Positions 63,052 to 64,000 of a stretch of 64,000 nt of DNA are shown here, piece by piece (the stretch's first letter is position 1; each line of letters begins with the position of its first letter). The notes beneath the pieces are model-generated. The model ran no database searches, was not told the DNA's origin, and saw only the letters and a program-made list of their open reading frames with translations. Where the stretch lies: assembly GCF_000382425.1 (NCBI RefSeq), contig NZ_KB908304.1, forward strand, positions 29,940 to 93,939, written 5' to 3'. The position numbers and the translations under genes are program-made. The DNA comes from Empedobacter brevis NBRC 14943 = ATCC 43319 (lineage in GTDB: Bacteria > Bacteroidota > Bacteroidia > Flavobacteriales > Weeksellaceae).

Positions 63052-63522
63052 TTATTTTTTCATTTGTTTCAAAATTGTCAGTGTTTTTTTATCCACTTGA
63101 TCAGCATAAAAATGTTTTAATACATCTTTGATTATCTTCTCTTTTGGAGCGATAAAATTAAATAAGGTCAAACTAGATTTTAGCTTCATTGCATCATTTT
63201 TACCAAAAATTAATTGCGGAATCACTCCTTTGTGCCTCATCAATAAAACAGATAAAACTTCCAGGTAATTTCCCCAAAGCTCATCGTCTTTCACAAAAGC
63301 TCTCCCCTCTTCTTTCGATGAAATTGCAAATTCTACTGACGAGTCACTTGATCCTAAACCTACAATTTGAGGGAACATAAATACGATCCAATTTGTTTGT
63401 TTTTTACCTGAATGCACTTCCATCAAAATTTCATCATACACAAAGCTTTGTGCATCATTAAAGCGCTTCAAGTTAAATTTATCGTGAGGATCTTTTTGTT
63501 TAATTAAATCACCTAATTTCAT
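63052..63522 (-). CDS. DUF1810 family protein
   Basis: The 156-residue protein has the DUF1810 layout: KFNLKRFNDAQSFVYDEILMEVHSGKKQTNWIVFMFPQIVGLGSS, then FAISSKEEGRAFVKDDELWGNYLEVLSVLL. Members are small cytoplasmic proteins of unknown function, related to NADAR-like or calpastatin-labelled families. It is convergent with the HAF-repeat gene. A perfect -7 box TATCTTTG (minus strand, 63555-63548) lies 25 bases before the start. Confidence 0.92.
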   Translation of the reverse strand: MKLGDLIKQKDPHDKFNLKRFNDAQSFVYDEILMEVHSGKKQTNWIVFMFPQIVGLGSSDSSVEFAISSKEEGRAFVKDDELWGNYLEVLSVLLMRHKGVIPQLIFGKNDAMKLKSSLTLFNFIAPKEKIIKDVLKHFYADQVDKKTLTILKQMKK

Positions 63523-63836
63523 TATTTTCTAAACTACGTATACTCTGCAAAGATAAAGTTTCATTCAATACAACTTTACAATGATGTTGAACGAATACAT
63601 TAATTATTTTGAAGGCTCTATATGAAATCAACTGTAAATTGATTCATATTCTCCATCCTTTCTCCTCATATTCTTTCCTTTTTTCTTAGAGAAAAACATT
63701 CTAAAAACCGCTCTAATTCTCATACATGCCTATCATTTACAACGAGTTGATTTTAATTAATTATTAAAATTAAATACTTATAATTTGTTCCGACTTGTTG
63801 AAATTATTATCTTGACTTTAATTAACAATATCTAAT
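63523..63836. other. Divergent intergenic region between DUF1810 and the last gene
   Basis: This 314-base gap holds the minus-strand -7 box TATCTTTG (63555-63548) for the DUF1810 gene and an imperfect inverted repeat (ATATGAA...TTCATAT, about 63620-63651). Otherwise it is AT-rich and I see no gene. Confidence 0.5.
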
Positions 63837-64000
63837 ATGAAGAAAATTCTACTTGCTGTTTTCTCCTTATTTTCCTTTTATGTTAACGCTCAGCACGATA
63901 TTTTGTGGGAAAAATCTATTGGAGGAAATCAGGCTGAATACCTGTACAATGCAATTCCAACACCTGATTATGGCTTCTTGATTTTAGGAAGTTCAGATTC
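63837..64000 (+). CDS. Secreted protein, 5' part only
   Basis: The frame begins with ATG at 63837 and runs off the window after 54 codons. The N-terminus MKKILLAVFSLFSFYVNAQ is a signal peptide, and the mature part starts HDILWEKSIGGNQAEYLYN, followed by TPDYGFLILGSSDS. This resembles the start of large Bacteroidota secreted proteins with WEKSIGG...GG-type repeats (delta-60-like) that usually end in a type IX sorting domain. The C-terminus is not visible, so that is inferred. Confidence 0.8.
   Translation, partial: MKKILLAVFSLFSFYVNAQHDILWEKSIGGNQAEYLYNAIPTPDYGFLILGSSD

Noticed and set aside
1..64000. tRNA or rRNA genes, CRISPR arrays, insertion sequences, prophage genes
   Set aside because: I scanned for T-loop-like sequences, regularly spaced direct repeats, transposase-like proteins and phage proteins and saw none; small RNA genes could be missed by eye.

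Overview
The window looks like chromosome from a low-GC member of the Bacteroidota, class Flavobacteriia, quite possibly Weeksellaceae. The evidence is a SprE/PorW-type gliding/type IX secretion lipoprotein, a secreted protein with a type IX C-terminal sorting domain, families typical of the phylum (DUF5686, GSCFA, GH3, BBP2 porin), and several promoters with the Bacteroidota -7 box TAnnTTTG. The genus is inference. I found no tRNA, rRNA, CRISPR array, prophage or insertion sequence.

1-12.4 kb is an ion-homeostasis block. An nhaA / DUF389 / membrane-protein operon runs leftward. Diverging from it is a complete kdp potassium-pump operon: three small proteins (two KdpF-like), a DUF-type soluble protein, kdpF, kdpA, kdpB, kdpC, an outer-membrane porin, a short KdpD (KdpD + USP domains only) and a separate HAMP/PAS histidine kinase. 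No KdpE-type regulator is in the window. This operon looks richer in GC than its surroundings and carries short repeats between its genes that I did not see elsewhere.

12.5-24.9 kb is accessory metabolism: a uracil-DNA-glycosylase-like protein, an S41 peptidase, an EreA/ChaN-like protein and a methyltransferase. A siderophore ABC operon follows (two permeases, ATPase, lipoprotein, flavin reductase, cupin) with a palindromic operator at its start. Then come a GNAT gene and a cupin + DapA-family pair transcribed away from a MocR regulator. The GNAT and cupin promoters share one layout, which suggests a small MocR regulon.

25-43.5 kb holds a P-type cation ATPase, an e(P4)-family acid phosphatase, a hotdog thioesterase and GH3 enzyme pair, SprE, DUF808, a Crp-like regulator with an AhpD-like protein, a compact AAA ATPase, GNAT, TauE/SafE and MFS transporters, and an outer-membrane beta-barrel receptor.

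43.6-64 kb is mostly housekeeping: rpoN, asnS, pyrH-frr, tatD, GSCFA, a polyprenyl synthetase, a luciferase-like flavoprotein, a TPR/HTH membrane regulator, a ClC channel, secreted proteins and DUF1810. Many gene ends carry clear hairpin terminators, several usable in both directions.
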